Below are positions 16,312-25,500 of a DNA stretch of 64,000 nt, piece by piece. Both the position numbers and the translations under genes were made by a program. Under the pieces are notes generated by a model. That model did no database searches and was not told where the DNA came from. It saw only the letters and a list, made by a program, of their open reading frames with translations. The stretch covers positions 2,728,001-2,792,000 of the forward strand of contig NZ_CP061770.1 in assembly GCF_011751865.2 (NCBI RefSeq), in the 5' to 3' direction. Source of the DNA: Salinibacterium sp. ZJ70. GTDB lineage: Bacteria; Actinomycetota; Actinomycetes; Actinomycetales; Microbacteriaceae. Positions within the stretch are counted from its first letter, which is position 1. Each line of letters begins with the position of its first letter.

Positions 16312-17436
16312 TCACAGCTCCAGCGCGCCGAGCACGTTCGCGGCGACCGTCGCGTGCACCGACTCCGTGTCGGAGGGGTGGTAGATGCCCGCGAGCACGT
16401 CCCGCTGCAGGCGTGCGAGCTCACTCGACGAGCGGTAACCGCCTCCGCCCGCGACGCGCATCGCCTGATCGACGACGTAGCGCGCGGTCTCGGTGGAGCG
16501 GTGCTTGAGCCCCGTGAGGTCGCGGAACCAGCGCGGGCCGCGATCCACGAGACCATCCACATCGCGCGCGACCACCTCCAGCTGCGGCGCGAGCGCATCG
16601 AGAGCGAGCGCCGCATCCGCGATGCGCCAGCGGATGTCGGGATCCGTCGCGTAGCTGGCGCCCCCGCGCTGCAGGCTCGTGCGGCGCTGCGCCGCCTCCA
16701 CCGCGAGCTCGAGCGCGCGATCCGCGATGCCCGCGTAGACCGACGCGATGAGCGTCAGGAAGTTCGCGAAGAGCGCGAAGATGAACGGATCCGCGTTCGG
16801 GCCGACAGGCAGGAACCGCACGATCCGCTCATCCGGGATCACGGCGCCCTCGAGCTTCGTCGTGCGCGACTGGGTGGCGCGCATGCCGAGGGTGTCCCAG
16901 TCGTCGAGGCTCGTGACGCCCGCGTCTTCGCGCGTGAGCACGCCGTGCACGAGACGCGGGGCGCCCTCGCCCTCGGTCTGCTTGCCGAAGACGATGAGGC
17001 GCGTCCACGCGGGGGCGAGCGAGGTGAAGATCTTGGTGCCCGTGAAGGCGTAACCGGCCACGGGGGTGTCCACGCGCTCCGCGGTCGTGAGCGAGTCCCA
17101 CATCACCAGGTCGTTGCCGGGCTCGGAGTTGCCGAACGCGAACAGCTCCCCCGCCTCGGCATCCGCGAGGATCCACGCGAGCGAATCATCGCCCCGTTCG
17201 GCGAGCGTGTGCGCGATCCCCACGACGACGAGGTGCATGTTGACGGCGAGCGCCGTCGCGGGCGCGTATGCGGCAAGCAGGCGCTGATCGGCGATCGCCT
17301 GCGAGAGGCTGCGCGGGCGGAGGTAGCCGGCCTCGCGCAGGGCGGCGAGATCCTCGTCGAAGAAGCGGTTCTCGCGGTCGTAGTCGGCGGCACGCGAGCG
17401 GATCCCCGCGAGCAGCTCCTCAGTCAGCACACTCAC
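16312..17436 (-). CDS. Acyl-CoA dehydrogenase family flavoprotein
   Basis: A 374-residue protein of the acyl-CoA dehydrogenase fold. An all-helical N-terminal domain contains VNMHLVVVGIAHTLAERGD. A beta domain contains AGYAFTGTKIFTSLAPAWTRLIVFG and DDWDTLGMRATQSRTTKLEG. The C-terminal helices include GGGGYRSSSELARLQRD. The usual catalytic glutamate is not obvious, and the overall pattern resembles the DszC/flavin-monooxygenase-like and uncharacterised branch. The reaction should not be assumed to be fatty-acid oxidation. It is a solitary gene on its strand. Confidence 0.78.
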   Translation of the reverse strand: MSVLTEELLAGIRSRAADYDRENRFFDEDLAALREAGYLRPRSLSQAIADQRLLAAYAPATALAVNMHLVVVGIAHTLAERGDDSLAWILADAEAGELFAFGNSEPGNDLVMWDSLTTAERVDTPVAGYAFTGTKIFTSLAPAWTRLIVFGKQTEGEGAPRLVHGVLTREDAGVTSLDDWDTLGMRATQSRTTKLEGAVIPDERIVRFLPVGPNADPFIFALFANFLTLIASVYAGIADRALELAVEAAQRRTSLQRGGASYATDPDIRWRIADAALALDALAPQLEVVARDVDGLVDRGPRWFRDLTGLKHRSTETARYVVDQAMRVAGGGGYRSSSELARLQRDVLAGIYHPSDTESVHATVAANVLGALEL

Positions 17437-17490
17437 CCCAGCAGGCTACGCGCCACGTGGCATGGCCGCCGAGACGGGGGCGGTCGCCGG

Positions 17491-18516
17491 TCAGGCGGCG
17501 CCGAGCTGCCGACGCGCCTCATCGATGACGGCGAGCACCTCGATGCTCGTCTGCAGCGGATGCTCGGGAGCCTCCAGACGCCCCTCCGCGATGTGGGACG
17601 CCACGGCCGTCGCCTGGAAGCAGAGGCCGTCGCGCCAGCGGAGCCCGGTCTCGTCCTCCCAGTGGGCGGCACCGCCGCCCGGCCGCTCGATCCGGAAGCC
17701 GCCCTGCGCCATGAACGGCTCCACCGAGATCCGGAGGCCATCGCGCCCCTGCACCTCGCCGAGGATCGGCTGGTCGGTCATCATGCTCGTGAACGAGCTT
17801 CCGGTGACGTCGCCGCCGCGTGCCCAGACGACGCGCGCATCCGCGTCGACGCCCGTGGGGGCGAGCTCGCCCGTCGCGCTCACCGAGTCGGGCGCGCCGA
17901 GGCAGAAGTGCAGCCACCACAGCGTGTAGACACCGAGGTCGAGCAGGCTTCCGCCGCCGAGCGCCGGATCGAATGCGCGGCTCGTGGGGTCGTAGCCGAA
18001 CTGCGCGGCGAAGGTCGCTGACGCCCCGAACGGCTCCCCGATGACACCATCGTCGAGCAGCTGCCGGATCACGGTGGTCTGCGGGATGAAGCGCGACCAC
18101 ATCGCCTCCATCGCGAACACGCCCGCGGTGCGCGCGGCGATCGCGATCTCGGTCGCCTGCTCGGCCGAGACGGCGATGGGCTTCTCGATGAGCACATGCT
18201 TGCCGGCGTCGATCGCGAGCAGCGCGAGCGCGCGGTGCTCCGTGTGGGGCGCCGCGATGTAGACGATGTCGACATCCGGATCCGCGACGAGCGCCTCATA
18301 TCCGCCGTATGACCGGGGGATGCCGTGCTTCGCCGCGAAGGCGGCCGAGCGCTCGGGGGTGCGGGATGCGACCGCGACGACGCGCTGGTCTGTGTTCGCG
18401 TGGAGCGTGGCAACCCAGTCGTTGGCGATCACGCCTGGCGCGAGCACGCCCCACCGCAGAACGGGTCCGCCGCGCAGCGGCACGTGGGTGGGCTCGGGGA
18501 AGCGCGAGAAGCTCAT
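17491..18516 (-). CDS. Gfo/Idh/MocA-family oxidoreductase
   Basis: A 341-residue NAD(P)-dependent sugar-type dehydrogenase. The Rossmann N-terminus reads LRWGVLAPGVIANDW, followed by VVAVASRTPERSAAFAAKHG. The family motif EKPIAVSA sits near residue 115 in HVLIEKPIAVSAEQA. The C-terminal domain contains GGGSLLDLGVYTLWWLHF with the catalytic Asp/Tyr region. It typically acts on inositol, sugar or trans-dihydrodiol substrates. It is followed upstream by a 23-base perfect inverted repeat. Confidence 0.88.
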   Translation of the reverse strand: MSFSRFPEPTHVPLRGGPVLRWGVLAPGVIANDWVATLHANTDQRVVAVASRTPERSAAFAAKHGIPRSYGGYEALVADPDVDIVYIAAPHTEHRALALLAIDAGKHVLIEKPIAVSAEQATEIAIAARTAGVFAMEAMWSRFIPQTTVIRQLLDDGVIGEPFGASATFAAQFGYDPTSRAFDPALGGGSLLDLGVYTLWWLHFCLGAPDSVSATGELAPTGVDADARVVWARGGDVTGSSFTSMMTDQPILGEVQGRDGLRISVEPFMAQGGFRIERPGGGAAHWEDETGLRWRDGLCFQATAVASHIAEGRLEAPEHPLQTSIEVLAVIDEARRQLGAA

Positions 18517-18537
18517 CCCCGCACGCTACCGCCTCCC

Positions 18538-18593
18538 GAGGTGTCAGTTTGTGCCGCCTGGGCTCGCAGGCAGGCGGCACAAACTGACACCTC
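18538..18593. repeat. Perfect 23-base inverted repeat
   Basis: The arms 18538-18560 and 18571-18593 are fully complementary over 23 bases, with a 10-base loop. Each arm contains GTGTCAGTTTGTGCCGCCTG or its complement. It lies between rocD (ending at 18622) and the start of the Gfo/Idh gene, both leftward, so it could terminate rocD. It lacks a T tract, and its length is more like a mobile or REP-type palindrome. It differs in sequence from the two related elements at 22500 and 34678. Confidence 0.7.
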
Positions 18594-18621
18594 AGGTGGG
18601 TGGGGGCGGGCGGGCGGGGGG

Positions 18622-19851
18622 TCAGCGCGCGAGATCGGCGAGCACGGCCTCCAGCTGGTCGACGGCCCAATCGATCTCGTCGGGCTCGATGACGATCGGC
18701 GGGGCGAGCCGGATGGTGGAGCCGTGGGTGTCCTTCGCGAGCACCCCGCGCTCCGCGAGCAGCTCGGCCACGCGCCGCCCCGTCGCGAGCGCGGGGTCGA
18801 TGTCGACGCCCGCCCAGAGCCCTGCGGAGCGCACGGCCACCACGCCATGCCCGCGAAGCGCATCAAGGCGTGCGCGCATCCGCTCGCCGAGTTCGGCGGC
18901 CCGCCGCTGGAACTCCCCCGATTCGAGCAGCTCGACCACCGCGAGGCCCACGGCCGCGGCGAGCGGGTTGCCTCCGAAGGTCGAGCCGTGCTCGCCGGGA
19001 CGCAGCACGCCCAGTACACCCACGTCGCCCACCACGGCGCTCACCGGCACGATGCCGCCGCCGAGCGCCTTGCCGAGCAGGTAGAGGTCGGGCACAACGC
19101 CCGCGTTGTCGCACTGGAAGGTCGCACCCGTGCGCGCGAGTCCCGACTGGATCTCGTCGGCGATGAACAGCACGTTCGCGGAACGGGTGAGGCGGCGCAC
19201 CTCGGCCAGGTAGCCGTCGGGTGGGATGATGATGCCCGCCTCACCCTGGATCGGTTCGAGGAGAACCGCGACGACGTCATCGGTGAGGGCTTCGGCGAGC
19301 GCCTCCGCGTCGCCGTACGGCACCGAGACGAAACCGGGCGTGTACGGACCGAAGTCGTTCCGCGCGTCCGGGTCGTTCGAGAAGCTGATGATGGTGGTCG
19401 TTCGGCCGTGGAAGTTGCCGTCGGCGACGACGATCGTGGCGCGCTCGTGCGGCACGCCCTTCACGCGGTACCCCCACGCCCGCGCGATCTTGATGGCGGA
19501 TTCGACCGCCTCCGCACCGGTGTTCATGGGCAGCGCCATGTCCTTCTCGGCGAGCGCGGCGAGCCGATCGAGGAACGGCCCGAGCTGGTCGTTGTGGAAC
19601 GCGCGGCTCGTGAGCGTCACCCGATCCAGCTGCTCCTTCGCGGCGGCGACGAGCGCCGGATGCCGGTGCCCGAAGTTGAGCGCGGAGTACGCGGCGAGAC
19701 AGTCGAGATAGCGCCGGCCCTCGACATCCGTGACCCACGCGCCCTGAGCCTCCGCGACGACGATCGGCAGCGGGTGGTAGTTGTGCGGGCTGACCCGCTC
19801 CATCTGCTCGACGTATCCGGCGGTGCCGACCGCGATCTCGCGCGCATTCAT
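18622..19851 (-). CDS. rocD: Ornithine--oxo-acid aminotransferase
   Basis: A 409-residue class III PLP aminotransferase. The PLP pocket is seen in PMNTGAEAVESAIKIARAWGYR, FHGRTTTIISFSNDP, and LFIADEIQSGLARTG with the cofactor Asp. LGKALGGGIVPVSAVVG carries the Schiff-base lysine. These are the ornithine aminotransferase signatures. It converts ornithine to glutamate semialdehyde. The start overlaps the ddaH stop (TGATG), forming an arginine-derivative catabolic pair with a divergent Lrp regulator. PutA further right could oxidise the product. Confidence 0.92.
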   Translation of the reverse strand: MNAREIAVGTAGYVEQMERVSPHNYHPLPIVVAEAQGAWVTDVEGRRYLDCLAAYSALNFGHRHPALVAAAKEQLDRVTLTSRAFHNDQLGPFLDRLAALAEKDMALPMNTGAEAVESAIKIARAWGYRVKGVPHERATIVVADGNFHGRTTTIISFSNDPDARNDFGPYTPGFVSVPYGDAEALAEALTDDVVAVLLEPIQGEAGIIIPPDGYLAEVRRLTRSANVLFIADEIQSGLARTGATFQCDNAGVVPDLYLLGKALGGGIVPVSAVVGDVGVLGVLRPGEHGSTFGGNPLAAAVGLAVVELLESGEFQRRAAELGERMRARLDALRGHGVVAVRSAGLWAGVDIDPALATGRRVAELLAERGVLAKDTHGSTIRLAPPIVIEPDEIDWAVDQLEAVLADLAR

Positions 19852-20696
19852 CAGCGCAGCTCCAGCGTGCAGCACTTCACGCCGCCGCCGCCGAGCAGCA
19901 GCTCCGACAGGTCGACGCCGTGCGGCACGTAGCCGCGTTCGCGCAGCGCCGCCTCGAACTCGGCCGCACGGGAGGCGATCACGACGTTGCGTCCGTCGCT
20001 GAACGAGTTGAGGCCGAGCACCGCGGCGTCGGCCTCCCCCACGTGGATCGCGTCGGGGAAGCGCTCCTCGAGGATCGCGCGGCTGCTGTCGTCGAAAGCG
20101 CTCGGCAGGTACGCGACCGCGTCGGGGCCGCCCGCGGAATCGAGCACCGCGAACGCGGTGTCGAGGTGGTAGAACGCGGGATCGACGAGGCGCAGCGTCA
20201 CGACCTCGCGGTCGTAGATGCGGCGCAGCTCCTCGTGGCTTGCGGCGTCGGAGCGGAACCCGGTGCCCGCGAAGATCGTCTCGCCCACCAGCAGGAAGTC
20301 GCCCTCACCCTCATTGGTGGAGACGGGCTCCCGCACCTCGAAGCCAGCCTCAGCGAACCAGCGCATGTAGGCGGGGCCCTCGGGTCCGCGTTCCGGGAAC
20401 TGGAAGCGCGCGCCATATGCGATTCCGTCGAGCACCATCCCGCCGTTGGCTGCGTAGACCATGTCGGGCAGTCCCGGCTCGGGGTCGATGAGCTCAACCT
20501 CGAAGCCGAGCTCGAGGTAGAGCCGGTACAGGGTCTCCCACTGGTCGAGGGCGGTGCCGGTGTCGGTGGGGTTCTCGGGGTGCATCCACGGGTTGATGCG
20601 GTAGCTCACCGTGAAGAACTCGGGGCGGCACATGAGCACGCGGCGCGTCGTCGCGCGGCGCTCGGAACGGGTCGTGGAGGGGTCGACCATGGTCAT
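19851..20696 (-). CDS. ddaH: Dimethylargininase / arginine-deiminase-superfamily hydrolase
   Basis: A 281-residue protein of the guanidino-modifying superfamily. Key segments are YRINPWMHPENPTDT near the start, NEGEGDFLLVG with substrate-binding acids, FYHLDTAFAVLD with the catalytic His, and the C-terminal GGGGVKCCTLELR with the catalytic Cys. It hydrolyses methylated arginine, or arginine itself, to citrulline or ornithine-type products. Coupling with rocD supports this. The start at 20696 (MTMVDP) is preferred, with 20690 as an alternative. It diverges from the Lrp gene across about 100 bases that should hold both promoters. Confidence 0.85.
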   Translation of the reverse strand: MTMVDPSTTRSERRATTRRVLMCRPEFFTVSYRINPWMHPENPTDTGTALDQWETLYRLYLELGFEVELIDPEPGLPDMVYAANGGMVLDGIAYGARFQFPERGPEGPAYMRWFAEAGFEVREPVSTNEGEGDFLLVGETIFAGTGFRSDAASHEELRRIYDREVVTLRLVDPAFYHLDTAFAVLDSAGGPDAVAYLPSAFDDSSRAILEERFPDAIHVGEADAAVLGLNSFSDGRNVVIASRAAEFEAALRERGYVPHGVDLSELLLGGGGVKCCTLELR

Positions 20697-20799
20697 CTCG
20701 CCAGTGTCGCACGCACGCATCCGACAGTTGGCGGCGTCGTCTGCACTATTCCTGCGCATAACTCTGGATCCACACAATGAACCGGCGTACCGTTGCGGC

Positions 20800-21237
20800 G
20801 TGGACAACATCGACTACGGCATCATCGATCTGCTTCGCCAGAACGCCCGTGCCGGATACGGCGACATCGGCGACCGAGTGGGCCTCTCGGCGTCGGCGGT
20901 GAAGCGCCGCGTCGACCGTCTCGTGGCCGATGGCGTGATCCGCGCATTCACCATCCAGGTCGATCCGGCCGTCGACGGCATGGCCACCGAGGCCTACGTC
21001 GAACTGTTCTGCCGTGGCACCGTGGCCCCCGACGAACTCAAGCGCATCCTCTCGCAGGTGCCCGAGGTGGTGGATGCGAGCACGGTCACCGGCGACGCGG
21101 ATGCGATCGTGCTCATCCGCTCGCGCGATATCCCCAGCCTCGAAGACGCCCTCGAGCGCGTGCGCATCGCGCCGAGCGTCGACCACACACGCAGCGCGAT
21201 CGTCCTGACCCGCCTCATCCACCGCAACTACGACTGA
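20800..21237 (+). CDS. Lrp/AsnC-family transcriptional regulator
   Basis: A 145-residue regulator. The N-terminal winged helix reads IDLLRQNARAGYGDIGDRVGLSASAVKRRVDRL. A C-terminal RAM-like ligand domain follows, with VDASTVTGDADAIVLIRSRDIPSLEDAL. GTG at 20800 is the only start that fits the family length. Its divergent position to ddaH-rocD implies that it controls arginine/ornithine catabolism and itself, probably with an amino acid as effector. Confidence 0.9.
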   Translation: MDNIDYGIIDLLRQNARAGYGDIGDRVGLSASAVKRRVDRLVADGVIRAFTIQVDPAVDGMATEAYVELFCRGTVAPDELKRILSQVPEVVDASTVTGDADAIVLIRSRDIPSLEDALERVRIAPSVDHTRSAIVLTRLIHRNYD

Positions 21238-21248
21238 GCACCGCCCCG

Positions 21249-21620
21249 ATGACCGACATCCGCGCCGATATCCGCATCGACCCCCGCTCGACCACGCCCC
21301 CGTTCGAGCAGGTGCGCGTGCAGCTGCTCACGCAGATGCAGGACGGCACGCTGCCCGCGGGCACGCGCCTCGCGCCCGTGAGGCAGCTCGCAGCCGAGCT
21401 GAACGTCGCCGCCGGGACCGTCGCGCGCGCCTACAAGGAGCTCGAGGAGAGCGGAGCCGTCGAGACTCGCGGGCGCGGCGGCACCGTCGTCGCATGGTCG
21501 ACGGATGCGGCCGAGCGGCGCATCGAGATGCTCGCCGCCCAGCTGGCGTCCGCCGCGCGCGAGGAGCGGGTGTCCGCCGCCCGCGCACTCGAGATCGTGA
21601 CGCGCGCGCTCGGCGCCTGA
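21249..21620 (+). CDS. GntR-family (YtrA-type) short transcriptional regulator
   Basis: A 123-residue protein with a GntR winged helix: PPFEQVRVQLLTQMQDGTLPAGTRLAPVRQLAAELNVAAGTVARAYKELEESGAVETRGRGGTVV across residues 20-85. A short helical tail takes the place of a full effector domain, as in the YtrA subfamily. It starts 11 bases after the Lrp stop and may be cotranscribed with it. The targets of YtrA-type regulators are usually adjacent ABC transporters, but none is adjacent here. Confidence 0.88.
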   Translation: MTDIRADIRIDPRSTTPPFEQVRVQLLTQMQDGTLPAGTRLAPVRQLAAELNVAAGTVARAYKELEESGAVETRGRGGTVVAWSTDAAERRIEMLAAQLASAAREERVSAARALEIVTRALGA

Positions 21621-21633
21621 CGCGGCGAGCGCC

Positions 21634-22464
21634 TCAGTGACCGGTGCGGTTCGAATCGACTCCCGCGTCCGGTCCCTGCGACACGGTTCCCAGAGCGACG
21701 AGATCCGTCTCGGTGAGCTCGAAGTCGAACACGTCGAGGTTCTCCCGCATCCGCTCGGGCGACGCCGACTTCGGGATCACGACGAGACCGTTCTGCACGT
21801 GCCAGCGCAGCACGATCTGCCCGGGGGTGCGCCCGTGCGCTTCGGCGATCTGGCTCACGATGGGGTGGTTCAGCACACTCGCGCCGTCGCCGCCGAGCGG
21901 ACTCCACGACGTGGTCACAATGCCGTGGTCCGCGTGGAACGCGCGGTGATCCTCCCGCGTGACGTGCGGGTTCAGCTGGATCTGGTTGACAGCCGGCACG
22001 ATGCGCGTCTCGGCCAGGAGGGTGTCGAGGTGCTCGGGTCGGAAGTTGGAGACGCCGATCGCACGAGCGCGCCCGTCGTCGTGGAGGCGCTCGAAGGTGC
22101 GCCAGGTGTCGACGAAGAGCCCCCGTCCCGGCAGCGGCCAGTGGATGAGCAGCAGGTCGACGTAGTCGGTGCCGAGGCGATCGAGCGCGGCCTCGAGGCC
22201 CCCGACGGCCTTGTCGTCGCCCTGGAACGCGCCGTCGAGCTTCGTCGTGATGAAGAATTCCTCGCGGGGGATGCCGCTTCGGCGGATCCCCTCCCCCACG
22301 CCTGCCTCGTTGCCGTACTTGGTGGCGGTGTCGATGTGCCGGTAGCCGAGCTCGGCGGCTGCGGCCACGGCATCGGCGGCCTGCGCGTCGTCGAGCGGCC
22401 AGGTGCCGAGCCCGACCTGCGGGATCTCGTGACCGGTGTTGAGGGTGATGCCGGGAACGCTCAT
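21634..22464 (-). CDS. Aldo/keto reductase (2,5-diketo-gluconate reductase-like)
   Basis: A 276-residue enzyme with all AKR signatures: TLNTGHEIPQVGLGTWPL, then GYRHIDTATKYGNEAGVGEG with the catalytic Asp and Tyr, LLIHWPLPGRG with His, VSNFRPEHLDTL, and VIPKSASPERMRENLDVFDF for NADPH. It is close to the DkgA/YvgN branch that reduces keto sugars and methylglyoxal. It stands alone on its strand and is followed upstream by a REP-like palindrome. Confidence 0.9.
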   Translation of the reverse strand: MSVPGITLNTGHEIPQVGLGTWPLDDAQAADAVAAAAELGYRHIDTATKYGNEAGVGEGIRRSGIPREEFFITTKLDGAFQGDDKAVGGLEAALDRLGTDYVDLLLIHWPLPGRGLFVDTWRTFERLHDDGRARAIGVSNFRPEHLDTLLAETRIVPAVNQIQLNPHVTREDHRAFHADHGIVTTSWSPLGGDGASVLNHPIVSQIAEAHGRTPGQIVLRWHVQNGLVVIPKSASPERMRENLDVFDFELTETDLVALGTVSQGPDAGVDSNRTGH

Positions 22465-22499
22465 CCCTTCACGCTACGCCCCCTCCGCCCCACCCACGA

Positions 22500-22549
22500 G
22501 GGTCGCAGATGGCCGCAGACACGCCGGATGAAGCGGCCATCTGCGACCC
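22500..22549. repeat. REP-like palindrome, copy A
   Basis: Perfect 17-base arms (GGGTCGCAGATGGCCGC and its complement) flank a 16-base loop containing GACACGCCGGATGA. The same outer GGGTCGCA...TGCGACCCC frame and the same GACACGCCG core occur at 34678-34732. The element lies between the leftward aldo/keto reductase start and the end of putA. The shared loop argues for a dispersed repeat family rather than a plain terminator. Confidence 0.7.
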
Positions 22550-22575
22550 CTCACCCATCAGTGGGCCGGGGGAGG

Positions 22576-25500
22576 TCAGACGGGGAGCGTGATCATCGCG
22601 CGATCCGGGTTGCCGAAGCGGTGCGCCGTGATCGTGACCGACTGCTCACGCAGGAAGGGCAGGAGTTCGATCCGCCCCGCGGCGGTGACCGCACCCGCAT
22701 ACACCGCGACGTCGGGCCGCCCTTGCAGCGCGACCGCGAGGTCACCCGCACGCTCGCCGATGTAGCGGATCCGGGACGGGGTTTCGCCCGCCACACGCGC
22801 GGCGAACGCCGCATCCGATTCGACGATGACGCTCCAGTCGTGCTCGTCGGCGTCGCGCCCGATCCGCAGCGGCACCGCCGAGCTCACGACGAGTTCAGCG
22901 CGCGCGCGCGTCGCCGCGGCCAGCACGCGCACGAGATCCGCGAGAGCGCCTCCCTCGGCGAGGCGCACGGTGACGGAGGCGGGCCGGTACCGCAGCACGT
23001 TGCGCTCGACGCCGAGATCGGAGACGTCGCGCGCGGTGCCGAACTCGGCATCCCATGCCGCGGCATCCGAGTACGCCCCACGACGCACGGCATCGAAGCC
23101 CGCGTAGTCGAGAGACGGCTGGAACGCCTCGATGAGCCTGCGCACGCGCGGTGCGAGCCCATCCAGCCGCAGGTCGCCGTCGGGCTCCGCGCGCACAGGT
23201 CGCCAGTCGCCCATCACGAGGAGAGTGTTGGGCCCTCCCGCCTTCGCACCGGGGCCCACCGACGAGCGCTTCCACCCGCCGAACGGCTGCCGACGCACGA
23301 TCGCACCCGTGATCGGACGGTTGACGTAGAGATTGCCCGCCTGCACGGTGTCGATCCACTGGGCGACCTCGTCGGGGTCGAGCGAATGGATGCCCGCGGT
23401 GAGTCCGTAGTCGACCTCGTTCTGCAGATCGATCGCCTCGGTGAGACTCGCGGCGTGCATGAGGCCGAGGACGGGCCCGAAGTATTCGGTGAGATGGAAC
23501 TCGCTGCCCGCCGCGACGCCATCGCGCACACCGGGCGACCACAGCCGGTCGGTGTCGTCGAGCTGCCGGGGCTTCACGAGCCAGCTCTCCCCCTCGGCGA
23601 GCTTCGTGAGGCCCTGCGCGAGCTTGCCGGATGCGGGCTCGACGAGCGGACCGACCGTCGTCGATGCGTCCTGCGGCCAGCCGACCGCGAGGCTCCTGAC
23701 CGCGTCGACGAGCTGCCGACGGAAGCGCTCCGACTCCGCCATCGACCCCACGAGGATCACGAGCGACGCCGCCGAGCACTTCTGCCCGGCGTTGCCGAAC
23801 GCGCTCGCCACGACGTCCTTGACAGCCGCATCGACGTCCGCGCTGGGCGTCACGATGATCGCGTTCTTGCCGCTCGTCTCGGCGAGCAGCGGCAGATCGG
23901 GGCGCCACGAGCGGAAGAGAGCCGCGGTCTCGTAGGAGCCGGTCAGCACGACGCGGCCGATCTCGGGAGCCGTCACCAGACGCTGACCGAGCTCACCCTC
24001 CTCGACATCGACGAGCGTCAGCAGGTCCCGCGGAACACCCGCCTCCCAGAGAGCCTCGGCGAGCACGGTGCCGCAGCGGCGAGCCTGCGGGGCGGGCTTG
24101 AGGATGACGGCGCTGCCTGTCGCGAGCGCCGCGAGCACGCCGCCGGCGGTGATCGACACGGGGAAGTTCCACGGCGGCGTCACGAGGGTGAGCGGCACGG
24201 GCGAGAACGCAGCATCGCGGATGAGGCCCAGCTCGCGCGCGCGCTCGGCGTAGTAGTGGGCGAAGTCGACCGCCTCGCTCACCTCGACATCCGCTTCGGC
24301 GATCGTCTTGCCGGTCTCGGAGGCCATGACCTCCACGAAGCGCCCGCGGAACACCGAGAGCACCTCGCCCACGCGATCGAGCAGCTCTGCGCGCTCGTGC
24401 GCCGGCACCTCGCCGAAGCGACGCCCCGCGGTGGACGCGGCGGCGATCGCGGCGTCGAGGCGCTCCGGGTCGTCGATCCGGGCCGCTGCGATCGTGTCCT
24501 CGCCGAGCAGGCTCGACGCGGAGCGCTCGAGCACGCTGCTCGCCCACACGCGGTTGGCTCCGAGCGACGGATCGGTGTCGGGTTCGTTGCGGAAGGCCCG
24601 GGGCGTGCGCGGCAGCGGCGGGCTGAGGCGGTTCTGGTAGCGGTTCGGCGGCGGAACTTCGTCATCGAGGTCGGCGAGAGACTCCGCGAACCGCTGTGCT
24701 TCGCGGGCGAACGCGGCCTCGGATTCTGCGAGGTCGAAGACCGCCGACATGAAGTTCTCGTCGCTCGCGTTCTCTTCGAGACGCCGAACGAGGTAGTTGA
24801 TGGCTGCGTCGAACTCGTCCGGGTGCACGACAGGCGTATAGAGGAGGAGTCGACGTGTGTCGGCGCGCACGGCTCGCGCCTGCGCGGTGGCCATGCCGAG
24901 GAGCATCTCGATGTCGACGCGGTGCTCGACCTCGCGGGCGATCGCGAGCTTCCATGCGAACGCGAGATCGAAGAGGTTGTGCCCGGCGACCCCGATGCGA
25001 ACAGCCTCAGTCGACTCGCGCGTGAGCGCTGCCACGAGCATCCGCTTGTAGTTCGTGTCGGTGGCGCGCTTGCTCGGCCAGGTGGCGAGGGGCCAACCGT
25101 GCACGATCGCATCGACCCGCTCCATCGCGAGGTTGGCGCCCTTGACGATGCGCACCTTGATGCCCGCGCCGCCTGCCGCGACGCGACGCTTCGCCCAGGC
25201 CGTGAGCTCCTGGAGCGCCGCGACCGAGTCGGGCAGGTACGCCTGCAGCACGATCCCCGCCTCGAACTGGTGCAGGTCGGGCTGTTCGAGGAGTCGGGTG
25301 AAGACCGCGATCGTGAGATCGAGGTCGCGGTACTCCTCCATGTCGAGGTTGATGAACTTGCGCGTGCGTGAGCGCGCTGCCTGCTCGTAGAGCGGGGTGA
25401 GCTGCTCGACGACGCGCTCGACGGTCTCGTCGAAGCCCCACATCGACAGCTGTGCCGCCACCGACGACACCTTGATGGAGACGTAGTCCACGTCGTCGCG

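Noticed and set aside
21637..25371. A very long rightward frame opposite putA
   Set aside because: It has no domain motifs and an Arg/Glu/His-biased composition, while putA on the other strand is complete and conserved.
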